Positions 1-12,002 of a DNA stretch of 64,000 nucleotides are shown here, piece by piece. Numbering within the stretch: the first letter of the stretch is position 1; every line of letters begins with the position of its first letter. This DNA is from Zygnema cylindricum (Eukaryota > Streptophyta > Zygnematophyceae > Zygnematales > Zygnemataceae), in the NCBI GenBank assembly GCA_037447655.1, contig JBBHKE010002480.1, positions 317,482 through 381,481 on the forward strand, given 5' to 3'. A program made the position numbers and the translations under genes. The notes beneath the pieces are model-generated. The model was not told where the DNA came from. It was given only the letters and a program-made list of their open reading frames with translations, and did no database searches.

Positions 1-3000
1 TGCAAGTTAGGCGGCAATTCTTGTTAGCGCGAAATGTTGGTGTAATTTAGATAATAATTTCTGTTAGCGCTAATAGTTTGTGTAATTTTGACAACAATTC
101 CTGTTAGCGCTAACAGTTTGTGTATTTAGGTAACAATTCGAGTAAGCGCTAACAGTTTGTGTAATTTAGATAACAATTCTTCTTTGCGCTAACAGTTTGT
201 GTAATTTAGATAACAATTCATGTTAGCGCTAACAGTTTGTGTAATTTAGATAACAATTCTTGTTAGCGCTAATTGTTTGTGTAAATTAGGTGACAATTCA
301 TGTTAGCGCTAAGAGTTTGTGTAAGTAAGGTATCAATTCCTGTTAGCGCTAACACTTTGTGTAAGTTAGGTAACAATTCCTGTTAGCACTAACCGTTTGT
401 CTAAGTAAGATAACAATTCTTGTTAGCCGTAATAGTTTGTGCAATTTAGATAACAATTCTTGTTAGCGCTAACAGTTTGTGAATTTAGATAACAATTCTT
501 TTTAGTGCTAACAGTTTGTGTAAATTAGGTGACAATTCATGTTAGCGCTAAGAGTTTGTGTAAGTTAGGTATCAATTCATGTTAGCGCTAAAACTTTGTG
601 TAAGTTAGGAAACAAATTTTGTTAGCGCTAACAGTTTGTGTAAGTTAGATAACAAATCTTGTTAGGGCTAACAGTTTATGTAAGTTAGGTAACAATTCTT
701 GTTTGCGCTAACTGTTTGTGTAATTTAGATAACAAATCATGTTAGGGCTAATAATTTGTGTAAGTTACGCAACAATTCCTCTTCACGCTAACAGTTTGTG
801 TAAATTAGGTGACAATACTTGTTAGCGCTAAAAGTTTGTGTAATTTAGATAACAATTCCTTTTAGCGCTAACAGTTTGTGTAAGTTAGATAACAATTCTT
901 GTTAGCGCTTACAGTTTGTTTAAGTTAGGTAACAATTCTTGTTAGCGCTAACAGCTTGTGTAAATTAGGTGACAATTCTTGTTAGCGCTAAAATTTTGTG
1001 TAATTTAGATAACAATTCTTTTTAGCGCTAACAGTTTGTGTAAGTTAGAAAACAATTCTTGTTAGCGTTAACAGTTTGTTTAAGTTAGGTAACAATTCTT
1101 GTTAGCGCTAACAGCTTGTGTAAATTAGGTGACAATTCTTGTAAACGCTAACACTTACTGTAATTTAGATACCAATTCTTGTTAGCGTTAACACTAACTG
1201 TAATTTAGATAACAATTCTTGTTAGCCCTAACAATTTCTAAAATTTAGACAACAATTCCTTTTAGCGCTAACAGTTTGTGTAAGTTAGAAAACAATTCCT
1301 GTTAACACTAACAGTTTGTGTAATTAAGATAACATTTCCCGTTGCGCTAACAGTTTGTGTAAGTTAGATAACAATTTATGTTAACGCTAACAGTTTCTAA
1401 TATTTAGACAACAATTCCTTTTAACGCTAACAGTTTGTGCAAGTTAGGTGACAATTCTTGTTAGCGCGAAATGTTTGTGTAATTTAGATAATAATTTCTG
1501 TTAGCGCTAATAGTTTGTGTAATTTTGACAACAATTCCTGTTAGCGCTAACAGTTTGTGTATTTAGGTAACAATTCCAGTAAGCGCTAACAGTTTGTGTA
1601 ATTTAGATAACAATTCTTCTTTGTGCTAACAGTTTGTGTAATTTAGATAACAATTCATGTTAGCGCTAACAGATTGTGTAATTTAGATAACAATTCTTGT
1701 TTGCGCTAACAGTTTGTGTAATTTAGATAACAATTCATGTTAGCGCTAAGAGTTTGTGTAAGTTACGTAACAATTCCTCTTAGTGCTAACAGTTTGTGGA
1801 AATTAGGTGAGAATTCGTGTAAGCGCTAAAAGTTTCTGTAATATAGATAACAATTTCTTTAAGCGCTAACACTTTGTGTAAGTTAGGTAACAATTTTTGT
1901 TAGCGCAAACAGTTTGTGTTAGTTTGAAAACAATTCTTGTTAGGGCTAACAATTTGTGTAAGTTAAGTAACAATTCCTGTATGCACTTACCGTTTGTGTA
2001 ATTAAGATAACAATTCTTGTTAGCGCTAAGAGTTTGTGTAAGTTACGTAACAATTCCTCTTAGTGCTAACAGTTTGTGGAAATTAGGTGAGAATTCGTGT
2101 AAGCGCTAAAAGTTTCTGTAATATAGATAACAATTTCTTTAAGCGCTAACAGTTTGTGTAAGTTAGGTAACAATTTTTGTTATTGCTAACAGTTTGGGTA
2201 TGTTAGATAACAATTCTTGTTAGTGATAACAATTTGTGTAAGTTAGGTAACAATTCGTGTATGCACTTACCGTTTGTGTAATTAAGATAACAATTCTTGT
2301 TAGCGCTAAGAGTTTGTGTAAGTTACGTAACAATTCCTCTTAGTGCTAACAGTTTGTGGAAATTAGGTGAGAATTCGTGTAAGCGCTAAAAGTTTCTGTA
2401 ATATAGATAACAATTTCTTTAAGCGCTAACAATTTGTGTAAGTTAAGTAATAATTCCTGTTAGCGCTAACAGTTTGTGTAATTTTGATAAAATTCATGTT
2501 AGAGCTAACAGATTGTGTAATTTAGATAACAATTATTATTAGTGCAAACAGTTTGTGTAAATTAGGTGAGAATTCGTGTTAGCACTAACAGTTTGTGTAA
2601 TTTAGATAATAATTCCTATTAGAGCTACCAATTTGTGTAACTGAGGTAACAATTCCTGGGAGCACTAACAGTTTGTGTAAATTAGGTGAGAATTCATGTT
2701 AGAGCCAACAGTTTATGTAACTTAGATAACAACAATTCTTGTTAGCAGTAAAAGTTTCTGTAAGTTAGGTAACAATTTTTATTAGCGCTAACAGTTTGTG
2801 AAAGTTAGGTAACAATTCGTGTTAGCGCTAACTGTTTGTGTAAATTAGGTGACAATTCCTATTAGCGCTAACACTTTATGTCATTTACATAACAATTTCT
2901 GTTAGCGTTAAAACTTTGTGTAAGTTAGATAACAATTCTTGTTAGCGCTGACAGTTTGTGTAATTTAGATAACAATTTTTGTTAGTTCTAACAATTTGTG

Positions 3001-6000
3001 ATAATAAGGTGACAATTCCTGTTACTGCTAACAGTTTGTGTAAATTAGGTAACTTTTCTTGTTAGCGCTAACAATTTGTGTAAGTTAGGTATCAATTTTT
3101 GTTAGCGCTAACAGTTTGTGTAAGTTAGATATCAATTTTTGTTAGCGCTAATAATTTTGTAAGTTAGGTAACAATTCCTATTAGCGCTAATAGTTTGTGA
3201 AATTTAGATAACAATGCGTGTTAGCGCTAATAGTTTGTGTAAAATAGGTAACAATTCCTATTAGCGCAAATAATTTTTGTAAATTAGGTGACATTTAATG
3301 TTAGGGATAACACTTTGTGTAATTTAGATAACAATTCCTTTTAGCAGTAACAATTTGTGTAAGTTAGATAACAGTTCTTGTTAGAGCTAATAGTTTGTGA
3401 AAGTTAGGTAACAAATCGTGTTAGCACTATCCGTTTGTGTAAGTAAGATAACAATTTTTGTTAGCGGTAAAAGTTTGTGTAAGAAAGGTAACAATTCTTG
3501 TAAGCGCTAGCAGTTTGTGTAATTTAGATAAGAATTCTTTTTAGTGCGAACAGTTTGTGTAAATTAGGTGACAATTCATGTTAGCGCTAAGAATTTGTCT
3601 AAGTTAGGTGTTAATAACTATTAGCACTAAAACTTTGCGTAAGTTAGATAACAAATCTTGTTAGGGCTAACAGTTTGTGTAAGTTAGGTAACAATTCTTG
3701 TTTTCGCTAACCGTTTGTGTAATTTAGATAACAATTTATGTTAGGGCTAATAATTTGTGTAAGTTACATAACAATTCCTCTTCACGGTAACAGTTTGTGT
3801 AAATTAGGTGACAATTCTTGTCAGCGCTAATAGTTTGTGTAAGTCAGGTAACAATTCTTTTTAGCGCTAACAGCTTGTGTAAATTAGGTGACAATACCTC
3901 TAAGCGCTAACAGTTTGTGTAATTCAGATACCTATTTCTATTAGCATTAACACTTTGTGTAAGTTATATTACAATTCTTGTTTGCGCTAATTGTAACTAT
4001 AATTTAGATAAGAATTCTTGTTAGTTCTAACAGTTTGTGTAAATTAGGTGACAATTCTTTTTAGCGCTAAAAGTTTGTGTAAGTTAGATAACAATTTTTG
4101 CTAGCGCTTACAGTTTGTGTAAGTTAGGTAACAATTGTTTTAAACGCTAACAGTTTGTGTAATTTAGATAACAATTTCTATTAGCGCAAAGTTTGTGTTA
4201 GTTAGGTTACAATTCCTCATAGCGCTAACAGTTTGTGTAGATTTGGTGACAATTTTTGTTAGCGTTAAAAGTTTGTGTAATTTAGATATCACTTTCTCTT
4301 AGCGCTAACAGTTTTTGTACGTTAGATAACAATTCTTGTTAGCGCTAACATTTTGTGTAAATTAGGTGACAAAATTTGTTAGCGCTAACAGTTTCTTTAA
4401 TTTAGATGACAATTCGAGTTAGCGCCAACTATTTGAGTAAGTTAGATAACAATTCTTGTTAGCCCTAACAGTTTGTGTACATTATGTAACAATTGTTATT
4501 AGGGCTATTAGTTTGTGTAAGTTAGATAACAATTTATGTTACGGCTAACAGTTTCTAAAATTTAGACAACAATTCCTTTTAGCGCTAACTGTTTGTGTAA
4601 GTTAGAAAACAATTCATGTTAACTCTAACAGTTTGTGTAATTTAGATAACAATTCCTGTTAGAGCTATTAGTTTGTGTAAGTTAGGTAAAAATTCTTGTA
4701 AGCGCTAACATTTTGTGCAATTTAGATAACAATTCCTGTTGCGCTAATAGTTTGTGTAAGTTAGATAACAATTTATGTTTGCGCTAACAGTTTCTAAAAT
4801 TTAGACAACAATTCCTTTTAGCGCTAACAGTTTGTGCAAGTTAGGTGACAATTCTTGTTAGCGCGAAATGTTTGTGTAATTTAGATAATAATTTCTGTTA
4901 GGGCTAACAGCTTGTGTAATTTTGACAACAATTATTGTTAACGCTAGTAGTTTGTGTATTTAGGTAACAATTTTTGTAAGCGCTAACAGTTTGTGTAATT
5001 TAAATAACAATTTTTCTTAGCGCTAACAGTTTGTGTAATTTAGATAACAATTCATGTTAGCGCTAACAGTTTGTGTAATTTAGATAACAATTCATGTTAG
5101 CGCTAAGAGTTTGTGTAAGTAAGGTAACAATTCCTGTTTGCGCTAACAGTTTGTGTAATTTAGATAACAATTCCTGTTAGCGCTAAAAGTTTTTGTAATT
5201 TAGATAACAATTTCTTTTAGCGCAAACAGTTGGTGTAAGTTAGGTAACAATTTTTGTTATCGCTAACAGTTTGTGTAAGTTAGATAACAATTCTTGTTAG
5301 CGATAACTGTTTGTGTAAATTAGGTAACAATTCCTATTAGCGCTAACAGTTTGTGTAATTTAGATAACAATTCATGTTAGCACTAACAGATTGTGTAATT
5401 TAGATAACAATTCTTGTTAGTGCTAACAGTTTCTGTAAATTAGGTGAGATTTCGTGTTGGCACTAACACTTTGTGTAATTTAGATAAAAAAAATTGTTAG
5501 CGCTGACATTTTGTGTAAGTTAGATAACAATTTTTTTTAGCGCTAACAGTTTATGTAAATTAAGTGATAATTCCTGTTAACGCTATAAGTTTGTGAAATT
5601 TAGATAATAATTCCTATAAGAGCTACCAATTTGTGTAACTGAGGTAATAATTCGTGGTAGCACAAACAGTTTGTGTAAATTAGGTGAGAATTCCTATTAG
5701 CACTAATAGTTTGTGTAATTTAGATAAAAAAAATTGTTAGCGCTGACATTTTGTGTAAGTTAGATAACAATTCTTTTTAGCGGTAACAGTTTGTGTAAAT
5801 TAGGTGATAATTCCTTTTAGCTCTAACAGTTTGTGTAATTTAGAAAATAATTCCTTTCAGCGCAAACACTTTCTGTAAGTTAGGTAACAATTCTTGATAG
5901 CGCTAACAGTTTGTGGTATATAGAAAATAATTCGTGTTAGCGCTAATAGTTTAAGTAAGTTAGGTAACAATTCCTGTTAGCGCTAACAGTTTTTGTAAAT

Positions 6001-6116
6001 TAGGTGACAATTACTATTTGTGCTAATAGTTTGTGCTATTTAGATAACAATTCCTGTTAGTGCTAACAGTTTGCGTAATTTAGATAACAATAATTGTAAG
6101 CGCTAATAGTTTGTGT
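1..6116 (+). repeat. 40-bp palindromic-core satellite array, block 1 (about 153 units)
   Basis: Head-to-tail units of 40 bp run without interruption from the window edge to the LTR at 6117. The commonest core is CTGTTAGCGCTAACAG, a perfect 16-bp palindrome, followed by TTTGTG and a variable spacer ending in AACAATTC. Three spacer types recur: TAATTTAGATAAC, TAAGTTAGGTAAC and TAAATTAGGTGAC. Many units carry TAGTGCTA or TAGCACTA in place of TAGCGCTA, as expected from deamination of a methylated CpG. No gene is visible in this stretch. Repeats of this kind are typical of heterochromatin or centromeric regions, but that role is inferred. The array continues beyond the left edge. Confidence 0.97.
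1741..2460 (+). repeat. 280-bp higher-order repeat (7 x 40 bp) within the satellite
   Basis: The same run of variant monomers (TAGCGCTAAG, then AGTTACGTAAC, then a GTGGAAATTAGG unit, then a TTTCTGTAATATAG unit) begins at 1741, 2021 and 2301, exactly 280 bp apart. Copies differ from one another far less than neighbouring monomers do. This is a higher-order repeat produced by recent unequal exchange or local amplification. The third copy decays after about 2460. Confidence 0.9.
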
Positions 6117-7104
6117 TGTTGAAATTGGAAATCTTTACTCAGTAGACAAAGCCTTGAGGAGGAATTAAGAACTTGGAATATTTTGGGAAATGAAATCTTG
6201 TAATACTTACCTCAAATAGTGTTACACTAACATAAGACTAAAAGAGTGTACTGTACCGCCCGTTGGACACGCGTCTGCAAGAAAAGTTTGTTGCAGGTTT
6301 CATGGAGTAGCATCGATGACCAGTTACACGTGTTGGGAGATTAACAGGCAGGTTGAGGAAATTTGACGCACAGAATGCAAACCGCGTATCTGGAAAAGTA
6401 TGTTACAGTCAGCCAAGAAAGGTTGTTAATTTACATCAAATTGACGGACAAGATTTAGAAGGGACCACAAATGTTGAAGCACACTTGGACGGTATCAGGT
6501 GCTTTGTACCACACGACAACAGTCAGGCGGATATTATGTTCCACTGCTAACTAAGCGCTATGAACATTTAATGTAAAGCCTCCTATTTGTAAATATATGG
6601 AAACAAGGATTTGTAGTTTAGCTAATTTAATATAGTGGTGCACTATTCAGATTTAGAGAAATGACAAAATAAGGTTTTCGAAGTACTCTTAGAATAGTAA
6701 ATACAGTTTTAGTACTTTGTCGTAGTATAGGACAGTACTGTAGTACATCCATTTAAATTAATGTGATTAGTAGATACTCACTGTGAGTATATAGTTTAGG
6801 ACTTAGACAAATTGAATTTATCCGAGTCTTTAGATATTAATTAACTTAGGTAGTTCTTTTGAATCTGCAGTGTGAATATCTTATGGTAAGCTGGATTAAT
6901 TGAGTTGAAACTTTGAGGAGTTATTCTTCACTGTGTTTACTATTGTTATGCAGAATTTTGAGCATGCATAGATCACTAAGTTGCATTCTATTTCATATTG
7001 AAGTTGGCTGTTGAGTAGGGTGCTTGATAGCTTCTATTTTAGATGGGTACTTCCAGTAATACTGCTGCTCGCTCTCCTCTTCCTACTATGGTTGTAGAAC
7101 AACA
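6117..7104 (+). mobile_element. 5' LTR of an old plus-strand Ty1/copia element (copia-1)
   Basis: The LTR starts TGTTGAAATTGG immediately after the satellite and ends GAACAACA just before a primer-binding-like sequence at 7105. It is about 988 bp long. It shares blocks with the LTRs at 36793, 40065 and 57481, for example the region around GTGCTTTGTAC near 6500, so it is a diverged relative of that family. A CACGTG G-box lies near 6328. The gag ATG at 7043 lies inside the LTR. No matching 3' LTR is visible, because the element is cut off after 15757. Confidence 0.8.
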
Positions 7105-9391
7105 AGTTATGGGCCTTTCATCAAGAATTCGAATATTCAATGGCCAAAAGTATGCTTACTGGGCAGCAATGGTTGAATCCACAATTGAAACTGCTAATTT
7201 ATTGGGGGCTTTGGATGGTACTTTAGCTGAAAGAGTTCTGAGTTGGGCGAAGAAATACTCATTGGCGCGAAACAATCTGATTCTCTGCATCTCAAAAAAT
7301 TTGGTCATGTCTCAGCTCAAAATGAAGAAAGCAAAATAAATCTGGGAATCACTAAAACCTGCTTTTGAGAAATCTAATGTCCAAGAAAAACTTCTAGTGG
7401 TTGGACTTATCTGGGACTATAAATACTCTGAGGGGAGTATGGTGGAATATTGTGATAACTTTCGTGCTTTTATTGATGCAACTTTGTGTAATGGTGGCTT
7501 ATTTTCTGAGTTCCAGCAGGCAGCTTTACTTGTTAGAGGACTCCCTAGTAATAGGAAAGAAGTGTCTGTCCAGCTGGATATTTCAGTTAGTGTACAATGT
7601 GATCTTAGAAGAAGAAGCAACTACTAAAATACTTCTTGGAGAGAGAAAGGTAGAAGCTTTGAACAAAGATTTTGACAGAAAAACTTTACTTAATCAGAAC
7701 AAAAACGAGGATAGGAATCTGAATCTGAATCAGTATGCCAAATAGACAGTCTACTACTTTCTTTTAGTGCTGTGAAAAGGGAAATGGATACAACTACTCT
7801 TCGAAGTTGAAAAAGGCAAATGAAACAGTATTATATCGTCCAGGCTGGCAGCAAAGCCCATATTATAAAGGCTTTTCTGGGAACTCTTAAAGAGGAACTA
7901 CTCTCTTCTCAAGTTCTACAACAAAAGAAGATGATCCCTTGTCTTATGCTGAAGGTGAAGAAGCAAAACAATTCGCCATGGCCGCAACTATGGATTGTCA
8001 AAGAGATACAGGATGGATCATAGATACTGAAGCCTCGGCACACATGTGGAACAAATCCAGTTTTTCCAACATCAAGGTGATAACTCCCAACAACATCTAC
8101 TATGCCTGCTGTATGAGTGTGCAAACTTCAACATAGTGTGATGTATCTTTAATGGTAGATGTGGGGGGAAAGTCTGTAGAAAGAACTCTCCACAATGTGT
8201 TATATGTTCAAGAGTTCAAAAATAATATATTTTCTACTTGTTTCGTAGAGAGCAAAGGCTTTGATGTTATCCTCAAAAGAGGAAGAGAGGTTGTTAATAA
8301 GCTAGGTAAAGTTGCAGTGATAGGAAGTAGAGATGCAAGCAAGATGTATAGGATGGATATGGATGAATACAAGGAAAATGATGTTCTCTATTCGAGTGTA
8401 TCATCTATCAATGAGCTATGGCATAAGAGATTAGGCCATGTCAATTATGATAGCTTACAAAAGATGGTTAATTCAGGAAAGGTTGAGGGTGTGTCTTTTA
8501 CTTTTCAGCCTGTGAAATCATGTGATGGATGCTCACTTGGAAAGATCCACAGATTACCTTTTCCACAGCAATATGACCACAGATCGGACAAAGTTCTACA
8601 ACTTATCCACTCGAATGTTCTCCGTCCATCACAAGTTCCATCAGCTGGAGGTGTCCACTACATGGTTACATTTACTAATGACTACTCGAGGTTTGCAAGA
8701 GTTTATTTTATGCAGCACAAGAGTGAAGTGTTTACACACTTCAAGCACTACAAGGCATGGGCAAAAAAGCTGTATGGAGTAATTCTGATCTTGGCACTTA
8801 GATCCGACAATGGAGGAGAATATACTTCAAAGGAGTTCAAAGAATTTCTCCTCAAAGAAAGTATGAGTCATAATCTGATAGTTCTGTACACAGCGGAACA
8901 GAATGTACACAGCGGAACAGAATGGTGTATCTGAAAGACTAAATAGAACTGTAACAGAAAGTACTAGGTCTATGCTTGTAGACAAAGGTTTAGATTTGAA
9001 ATTCTAGGCTGAAGCACTCAATTGTGCGGTTTATATTAAAAACTGAATTGCATCTAGATCGATAAAGACTACACCTTATGAACTCTGGACAGGCATGAAA
9101 TCGAATGTTAGTCACTTTAGAGAATTTGGCAGCAAAGGTTTTGTCTTAGACACATCGCAGACTAGATGGAAAATGGAAGCTAAGGGCTTACCTGGAATCT
9201 TTATGGGATATGATTGCAATGCAAAGGGTTATAGAGTATATGTCTTAGAGAAAAATAAAGTAATTGTATGTAGAAGTATACAGTTGAAGGATAAACAGGA
9301 TTCGGTTGATGTGTTCACAAACACTCAAAGTGAAAAAACATGAAAGATACAGGAGTATGTGATCTTTCAGCATACTCAACTTGTTTATTTT
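7043..9391 (+). pseudogene. Broken gag-protease-integrase region of copia-1
   Basis: Gag starts at ATG 7043 and runs to a stop at 7337-7339. It continues in the same frame to 7627 and then in another frame to 7745. A degraded CCHC knuckle follows near 7765. The protease motif WIIDTEAS (8020-8045) has lost the G of the normal D-S/T-G. An open stretch 8152-8934 holds the HHCC zinc domain (WHKRLGH, then CDGCSLGK) and the integrase core. The first catalytic Asp is Asn (IHSN), the second is intact (RSDNGGEY), and the Glu region is disrupted by a 19-bp tandem duplication at 8886-8923. The integrase C-terminal region continues at 9095-9343. The element is split at 9391 by the minus-strand copia-2. 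It cannot encode a working polyprotein. Confidence 0.88.
7105..7115 (+). other. Primer-binding site of copia-1 (initiator tRNA-Met anticodon arm)
   Basis: AGTTATGGGCC follows the LTR terminus CAACA directly. The better-preserved elements of this window have GGTTATGGGCCCACC here, complementary to the anticodon arm of plant initiator tRNA-Met. This copy has mutated at its first base and after GGGCC. It lies within the gag reading frame. Confidence 0.75.
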
Positions 9392-10292
9392 TGCAATTCT
9401 GTGGTCTCTATTGACCCAGAGAATGAGCAGCCTATGTCAAGCCTCATGGATAATATTTGCCCCTTCTACTTTCCCGCTGAATAAGCGCCGCCCAGGCACA
9501 CAAATATTCTGACCACTCTCACCTATGTGAGGACAAGACTCCTTTGAGTCAAACGCAAAAAGAATCATTGAATTTGCTCCCCTGAGCATTAAGTTATGGC
9601 TGGTCAAAGATGACCTTTATAGTTACAAGCTGTCTTAGAGAGAGGTACCTAAATTTCACTAAATCCTGGTCTGCCTACTTACGACTGCCTGCTACTAAAC
9701 CCTAGTATAATAGAAATACTATATAGTACAAGAAGGTACACTAGGCGATGTACTTATTGTACGGCCATTGTACGACATGGCTTTCAAAGTGAGGCCTGCC
9801 AAAACGGGAGCCATGGTTCCTCCTCCCATCTTCTCCAGTATCCAATAGTACGGTGCCACGTGGCATCGCGTGACGCTATCCCCAAAGGCCACCGAAAGTT
9901 TATTGCGGGTGGAGGCTGGAGTTGTGGCTGTCACATCATTTGTATTTATGCGGCTTTGATTCGCTTCCATGCATGAATTGATTAATGCGTGTTTTCGTTA
10001 GTCTGCTGTAAATAAGTCCGTTTAATAAATAGATGAATATGCGTAAAACGAAGCACGTATAACGTTTCCCTATTGCCTTAATGGATAAGGCTTAGGTCTA
10101 AATAGTAGTTTGTAAACCCCGGTTTAAAATTATAGAGGCAGTATTTTGCTACAGATAGTAAAATACCTTCTATTTCATTCTGCCTGCTTCTAAATGACGC
10201 GTCAGCCATGGCATGCCTTTGGTTCTCTCCTTCTCTCTCTTTACATTCTAACTAAAATATAGAAGTGACCTATTAATTACCTCTTTTCAACA
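9392..10292 (-). mobile_element. 3' LTR of copia-2
   Basis: On the minus strand it starts TGTTGAAAAGAGG and ends AGAATTGCA. It matches 14720-15622 along its whole length. It contains the twin GCTC...GAGC and GACTC...GAGTC hairpins, a TATA-like CTATATAG near 9720, a CACGTGGC box and a plus-strand (antisense) tRNA-like module at about 10069-10140 whose box B has decayed. Confidence 0.93.
10069..10140 (+). other. Antisense tRNA-like module in the copia-2 3' LTR (decayed)
   Basis: The sequence reads as a tRNA D-arm (TTAATGGATAAGGC) followed about 30 bp later by a degraded T-arm (GGTTTAAAATT). The copy in the 5' LTR keeps a good box B. It lies on the strand opposite to the element. No cloverleaf is complete, so it is not called as a tRNA gene. 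Confidence 0.6.
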
Positions 10293-10484
10293 CTCCCCTT
10301 AATTCTTAATCGCTTTTCAATTTTAATCAACAGATTTCTTTGCAATAAATCAACTTAGGGGAAGGTACTCTTTTTGTCATCATGTCTGCAATCATTTCTT
10401 AATCAGTTTTATTAACCAGTTTAATGATTTTATTTTCAAACTTTTATGTGACAAAGCTTAGTCTAATATCCATATGCTTAGCTT

Positions 10485-11993
10485 TGAAGTGATGTTTTGG
10501 ATTAGCTGCAATAGAGATAGCAGCTTAATTATCACAAAAATCATTCTGAGTTCTTGTCTTCATGAACCCAAGTTCTTCAAGAAGAGATTTCCCCCACATT
10601 AATTCTTCGGTGGCAGCATAGGAAACCATGTATTCAGCCTCCATAGTGGACTGAGCAACTACTTTTTTTTGCTTGCTACTCCAACTACATGCACCAGATC
10701 CAATTTGCAACACATATCCAGTCGTACACCGCCTGAAAGGCACATCTCCATAACTGGCATCACTCGTGGTTGTGATATCAGTGTACTCCCCTCCCAAATG
10801 CAACCACAATTCCCTTGCCCCCACCAGATACCTCATCACCCTTTTGGCAGCCACCCAGTCTCTCTTTTTTGGTTCATTTAGACTCTTGCTGACGACTCCT
10901 ACGGCAGTAGCTATATCCGGCCGGTTACAATTAATAAAATATATTAAACTGCCTACAATCTGCCGATAAGGGATATTTTCCATAAATCATCTTTCTATCT
11001 CATCTATCTCATTATTAATGATCAATATTCCTCCCTCTTCACTCCCTTCACACACTTTTTTCAAATCCATGGGAGTAGTACATCCGTTTGCTTTCTCCAT
11101 TTGAAATTTTTCTAGCATATTACCAATTGCTTCTTTCTGAGTGAGTCTTATAATCCTACTTCTTCTATCTCTCTCCATTTGAATTTCCAAAATGTACTTT
11201 GCTTCGCTGAAATCTTTCATGTCAAAGCGGCTTCTAAGATCCTGTTTTAGTTTGTTAATTTTATCTAAGGACTTGCTTAAGACCAACAAATCATCCACAT
11301 AAATAGCAATAAATATCACTCCATCCTTCATCCTCAAATAAATATATAGAGTGATCTGAACTAATTGTGATATACCCCTAAACGGTCAGAAATTCGTCTA
11401 GCTTTATATTGTCGCGGGGCTTGCTTAAGCCCATAAAGTGATATTATCAGTTTGCAAACTTTGTTTTCTTCCCCACTTTCCATGAATCCTTTCGGTTGCC
11501 TCATGTAAATTTCTTCTTCTCACTCTCCACACAAAAAGGTCGTTTAAATATCCATCTGGTGTATTTCCATTTCCTTCGATGCGACTATACTTAAAAGGAT
11601 TCTAACAGAAGGAAATCTGACTATAGGTGAAAACGTTTCTTCGTAGTCTATACCCTCTTTCTAAGTGTAACCTTTTGCAACTAACCTAGCTTTCTACCTC
11701 TCAATGGTATTATTGGGGTTTAATTTAAGTTTAATAACCCACTTACATCAGATCGGTTTTCGGTCCGGTGGACAATCTACCAACTCCCATGTATTGGCTT
11801 CCATGATAAAGGCCATTTTTTCATTTATAGCTGTGATCCACCGGCTACTTTCTGGGGTGGTTATGGCCTCTAAGTATGTCTGAGGTTCATTCGGGTGAGA
11901 CATCTTTGTGAGTTGGTTATTTACTTGTCTTTCTTGAAGTCGTTTACTACTTCTTCTTCCCCCTTCAAAATCGGAAGCTGGTATGGAAGGCAT
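10485..11993 (-). pseudogene. Reverse transcriptase and RNase H remnant of copia-2
   Basis: RT begins in 11748-11993 (an EGGRRSSKRLQ linker, then WELVDCPPDRKPI). It is broken between 11340 and 11747, and resumes in 10987-11337 with the catalytic IYVDDLLVLSKS and the GNMLEKFQM block. RNase H follows at 10525-10983 (IVGSLIYF, NRPDIATAVGV, TSDASYGD, STMEAEYM), with FCDN at its end, and then continues through several stops to a weak ADMMTK motif near 10380. The order and motifs are those of a plant Ty1/copia pol. Multiple stops and frameshifts make it non-functional. Confidence 0.9.
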
Positions 11994-12002
11994 CCTTGGG
12001 TT

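Noticed and set aside
1-6116. CRISPR-like regular repeats
   Set aside because: Units are contiguous with no unique spacers, the repeats vary freely, no cas genes are present, and the context is eukaryotic. It is a satellite.
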